Positions 58,714 to 60,600 of a stretch of 60,600 nucleotides of DNA are shown piece after piece. How positions within the stretch are numbered: position 1 is the first letter of the stretch; every line of letters starts with the position of its first letter. Made by a program: the position numbers and the translations under genes. The DNA is from CAINVV01 sp036508555 (GTDB lineage Bacteria; Bacteroidota; Bacteroidia; Bacteroidales; Prolixibacteraceae): positions 1-60,600 of the forward strand of contig DATCHD010000032.1 in NCBI GenBank assembly GCA_036508555.1. The letters are read 5' to 3'. The notes under the pieces are model-generated. The model was given only the letters and a program-made list of their open reading frames with translations. It did no database searches and had not been told where the DNA came from.

Positions 58714-58830
58714 ACTTTCGGTTGATGCTCCAGTGGATTTGCAATCCGCTGGTAAACTTTCCAGTTGACGCTCCGGTGGATTTGCAATCCGCTGGTAAAC
58801 TTTCACCAACGGATTGCAAATCCGTTGGTG
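58713..58830. repeat. Tandem and inverted copies of the GGATTTGYAATCC repeat
   Basis: Two direct copies, 42 bp apart, carry CCAGTGGATTTGCAATCCGC and CCGGTGGATTTGCAATCCGC (starting 58730 and 58772), each led by AACTTTC(G/C). A third, ACCAACGGATTGCAAATCCG (58805-58824), is inverted. They follow the greA stop within a few bases and fill the gap to the HIT gene. The inverted arrangement allows a larger hairpin and could end greA transcription. Confidence 0.75.
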
Positions 58831-58879
58831 CTGTGTGGCTGCAAAAAAAAATGTAACGAATAACGAATAATTGTAAATT

Positions 58880-59275
58880 ATGCCTTCCATCTTTTCCAAA
58901 ATAGCCTCCGGCGAGATTCCCTCCTACAAAGTAGCCGAGGACGAAAATTATCTTGCCTTCCTCGATATTTTTCCACTAGCCAAAGGTCACGTCCTGGTCA
59001 TCCCAAAGAAAGAAGTCGATTATCTTTTTGATCTGGATGAGGCGACTTACACCGGACTGATGTCGTTTGCCCGAAAGGTAGCTTTGGCAATTGGCAAAGC
59101 GATCCCCTGCAAAAGGGTAGGGGTGGCAGTTCTCGGACTGGAAGTGCCTCATGCACACATACATCTGGTGCCTTTAAACAGTGAAAGCGACATCAATTTC
59201 TCCAAACCCAAACTGCAATTTACCGCTGAAGAATTCAAACTAATAGCCGAAAATATTTCAAAAGCATTCGTCTAA
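58880..59275 (+). CDS. HIT-family nucleotide-binding protein
   Basis: A 131-aa histidine-triad hydrolase. The family motif HAHIHLVPL lies at 91-99 (His at 91, 93 and 95), and the N-terminal IFSKIASGEIPSYKVAEDE is usual. Members cleave phosphoramidate or similar bonds on adenosine nucleotides (Hint branch). It is close to the greA transcript, separated by the repeats, so may be read with it. The ruvC fragment faces its end. Confidence 0.92.
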   Translation: MPSIFSKIASGEIPSYKVAEDENYLAFLDIFPLAKGHVLVIPKKEVDYLFDLDEATYTGLMSFARKVALAIGKAIPCKRVGVAVLGLEVPHAHIHLVPLNSESDINFSKPKLQFTAEEFKLIAENISKAFV

Positions 59276-59320
59276 TGCACACATCCAGTAGGATTCTGGC
59301 TGAACGGTCTCATCTCTCAT

Positions 59321-59437
59321 CTCTCATCTCACCTACCAGGATTCTTCTTCACGAACTCTTCCCAGTTTTTGGCTCCTTGGAGGAAGCCCCACTACCGGTG
59401 ATCGCCTGTTTGATGCGCAGGGGTGCGCATTCGAAAG
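59321..59437 (-). pseudogene. ruvC: Broken duplicate of the ruvC 3' end
   Basis: This segment copies the intact ruvC end at 60262-60507. The part 59372-59437 matches 60441-60507 (identity includes the 38-bp stretch from TTGGAGGAAGCCCC onward) and 59331-59371 matches 60270-60312. About 129 bp between the two parts are missing. The minus-strand reading is FECAPLRIKQAITGSGASSK and, in another frame, AKNWEEFVKKNPGR with its stop. It ends exactly where the TTAGCAAACATGC repeat of the HigBA unit begins. Confidence 0.72.
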
Positions 59438-59525
59438 TTAGCAAACATGCCGAAACACAAACCGCAAAATAAAAGTTCCCGAATTGAGAATTATTTTATT
59501 ATCTTTGTATTCAGATTATATTTAA

Positions 59526-59822
59526 ATGGAAAGAATATTTGCAAAGAGTACTTTGAGAGAATATTGGGAAAGGCATCCTGATTCTGAGCAGTATTTAAAA
59601 ACCTGGTATGATACCGCGATGAATACGGAATGGAAATCACCGAATGAAGTCAAACAGACATATGGAAATGCAAGTATTCTAAAGGACAGTCGGATTGTCT
59701 TTAACATAAAAGGCAATTCATATAGATTGGTGGCGAAATTTAACTTTGAGAAACAATGGATTTTTATCCGATTCATTGGAACTCATGAAGAATATAATAG
59801 GATTGATGTAAATACAATTTAA
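59526..59822 (+). CDS. higB: HigB-family toxin (type II toxin-antitoxin)
   Basis: A 98-aa RelE-superfamily mRNA interferase of the HigB type, which cuts mRNA at the ribosome. Features include RIFAKSTLREYWERHPDSEQ at the start, the segment WKSPNEVKQTYGNASILKDS, and the core VFNIKGNSYRLVAKFNFEKQ with FIRFIGTHEEYNRIDV; the R and H residues expected at the active site are present. The ATG follows a TATCTTTG element at 59500-59507. The toxin-first order with higA 18 nt downstream is typical. It appears intact. Confidence 0.88.
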   Translation: MERIFAKSTLREYWERHPDSEQYLKTWYDTAMNTEWKSPNEVKQTYGNASILKDSRIVFNIKGNSYRLVAKFNFEKQWIFIRFIGTHEEYNRIDVNTI

Positions 59823-59840
59823 AAAACAAAACATAAACAA

Positions 59841-60209
59841 ATGAATATAAAACCGATAAAAACAAAAGAAGATTACCAAATATCATTAAAAAGACTAGAG
59901 GTAATATTTGATGCACTTGTTGGAACAGTAGAAAGTGATGAGGCTGATGTTCTTGGATTAATGATTGACGAGTATGAGAAAAGACATTATCCAATAGAAT
60001 CTCCGGACCCAATTGAAGCAATTAAGATTAGGATGGAAGAGATGCAATTAAAGCAGATTGATCTCATTGACGCAATTGGAGGTAAAAGCAGGGTCTCTGA
60101 GATTCTTAATCGCAAGCGAAAATTAACAGTTGAAATGATTCGAAAATTGACTCCAAGATTGAACCTTTCAGCAGGTTTATTGATTAACGATTATCAATTA
60201 ACGAGATAA
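59841..60209 (+). CDS. higA: HigA-family antitoxin
   Basis: A 122-aa antitoxin and repressor. The N-terminal half (IKTKEDYQISLKRLEVIFDA) is the dimerisation and toxin-contacting part, and the HTH region covers about 62-105 (IEAIKIRMEEMQLKQIDLID then KSRVSEILNRKRKLTVEMIR). Complete with higB, unlike the HigA-like remnant at 27422. It lies inside the inverted-repeat-bounded unit, 8 bp from the right repeat. Confidence 0.9.
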   Translation: MNIKPIKTKEDYQISLKRLEVIFDALVGTVESDEADVLGLMIDEYEKRHYPIESPDPIEAIKIRMEEMQLKQIDLIDAIGGKSRVSEILNRKRKLTVEMIRKLTPRLNLSAGLLINDYQLTR

Positions 60210-60261
60210 TATCTAAGCACGTTTGCTAAGGCTATGGAGCAAAAGCAGCTTATCTCATATC

Positions 60262-60600
60262 TCATCTCACTCTCCCCGGATTCTTCTTCACAAATTCTTC
60301 CCAATTCTTCGACCCTTTAAGTGAAACCGGATTTTTCATCTGGAGGTAGTGGCACACAGCAGCCGCCAGACCGTCGGTGGCATCCAGGTCGGAAGGCATG
60401 ATGGTCATGCCGAACATCTGTTTGAGGAAATAGGCAACCTGTTCCTTGGAGGAAGCCCCACTACCGGTGATCGCCTGTTTGATTCGCAGTGGTGCATATT
60501 CAAAAATGGGAACTCCACGGTAGAGTGAAGCAGCCATGGCAACACCCTGAGCCCGGCCCAGTTTTAGCATCGATTGAATATTTTTCCCAAAAAACGGAGC
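60262..60600 (-). CDS. ruvC: Crossover junction endodeoxyribonuclease RuvC, 5' end beyond the window
   Basis: Resolvase that cuts Holliday junctions. The visible part reads APFFGKNIQSMLKLGRAQGV directly from the right edge, AITGSGASSKEQVAYFLKQM, then PSDLDATDGLAAAVCHYLQM, which has the catalytic Asp residues of the C-terminal motif (DxxDA). It ends KNPGRVR at the stop 60262-60264. An ATG at 60570 is internal; the gene continues past 60600. A broken duplicate of this 3' end lies at 59321. The tract CTCATATCTCATCTC overlaps the stop. Confidence 0.92.
   Translation of the reverse strand, partial: APFFGKNIQSMLKLGRAQGVAMAASLYRGVPIFEYAPLRIKQAITGSGASSKEQVAYFLKQMFGMTIMPSDLDATDGLAAAVCHYLQMKNPVSLKGSKNWEEFVKKNPGRVR

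Larger units (their letters stand above)
59438..60229. mobile_element. Candidate small mobile unit carrying HigBA, bounded by inverted repeats
   Basis: TTAGCAAACATGC at 59438-59450 and GCACGTTTGCTAA at 60217-60229 are inverted copies with 12 of 13 bases matching. Between them is only a HigBA pair, with no transposase. On the left the repeat abuts the broken ruvC copy; on the right lie 32 bp to the stop of the intact ruvC. The 792-bp unit has the form of a non-autonomous element with a toxin-antitoxin cargo. No target-site duplication of clear length is visible at the outer ends. Confidence 0.45.

Overview
The window comes from a member of the Bacteroidota, most likely class Bacteroidia (Bacteroidales or Marinilabiliales-like). 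The reasons are the repeated TAnnTTTG type -7 promoter elements, the general lack of strong Shine-Dalgarno sites, and lineage-typical families (DUF4403, DUF4783, DUF6427, DUF4369 thioredoxin-like lipoprotein, a lamin-tail/CHU_C-like C-terminal domain). No ribosomal RNA is present; a single tRNA-Leu(UAG) was found. Species cannot be named from the sequence.

Layout. 0-6 kb is an AT-rich accessory block: an AbiEi/AbiEii type IV toxin-antitoxin pair, a small antitoxin-like gene, a broken vsr endonuclease, a DUF2075 nuclease/helicase, and truncated fic and M48-peptidase genes. The fic remnant still has a perfect 38-bp palindrome over its promoter. 6-27 kb is mostly core metabolism: a PIG-L deacetylase, an MFS transporter, L-2-hydroxyglutarate oxidase, a fused EtfB-EtfA flavoprotein beside ETF:quinone oxidoreductase, HflX, Asd, a DUF362/polyferredoxin pair, PrmC and RibD. 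27-30 kb is a second decayed block in which three adjacent toxin-antitoxin loci keep an antitoxin-type gene but have a lost or broken toxin, next to a WD40-like scrap and an ATPase without its Walker A part.

30-59 kb is housekeeping: YihY, RlmH, a 1226-residue sensor kinase, RecQ, TatC, LptB, tRNA-Leu, trigger factor-ClpP-ClpX, a cold-shock protein, a nucleoside/ADP-ribose salvage cluster (sugar transporter, nucleoside hydrolase/ADP-ribosylglycohydrolase fusion, ribokinase), PurD, RmuC, a KAS III-like enzyme, LpxH, RibF, AhcY, GreA and a HIT protein. At 59.3-60.25 kb a HigBA toxin-antitoxin module is bounded by 13-bp inverted repeats and lies between a broken 3' copy of ruvC and the ruvC gene that runs off the right edge.

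How genes work together. LhgO, the ETF fusion and ETF-QO may form a route passing electrons to quinone, though LhgO coupling to ETF is inference. Trigger factor, ClpP and ClpX form a protein quality-control cluster. The exported hydrolase fusion, the transporter and ribokinase could convert nucleosides or ADP-ribose to ribose-5-phosphate. RibD and RibF both serve flavin synthesis. Repeats stand out: a GGATTTGYAATCC family (near 2.0, 11.8 and 58.7 kb), an ATCCCTCGTTT family (18.4 and 57.5 kb), and a CCCTGAGCG...GTCGAAGGG element that sits in frame inside ribF. The clearest candidates for something new are the inverted-repeat-bounded HigBA unit at ruvC, the terminator-like hairpin in the greA leader, the palindromic fic operator, and the cluster of toxin-less antitoxins.
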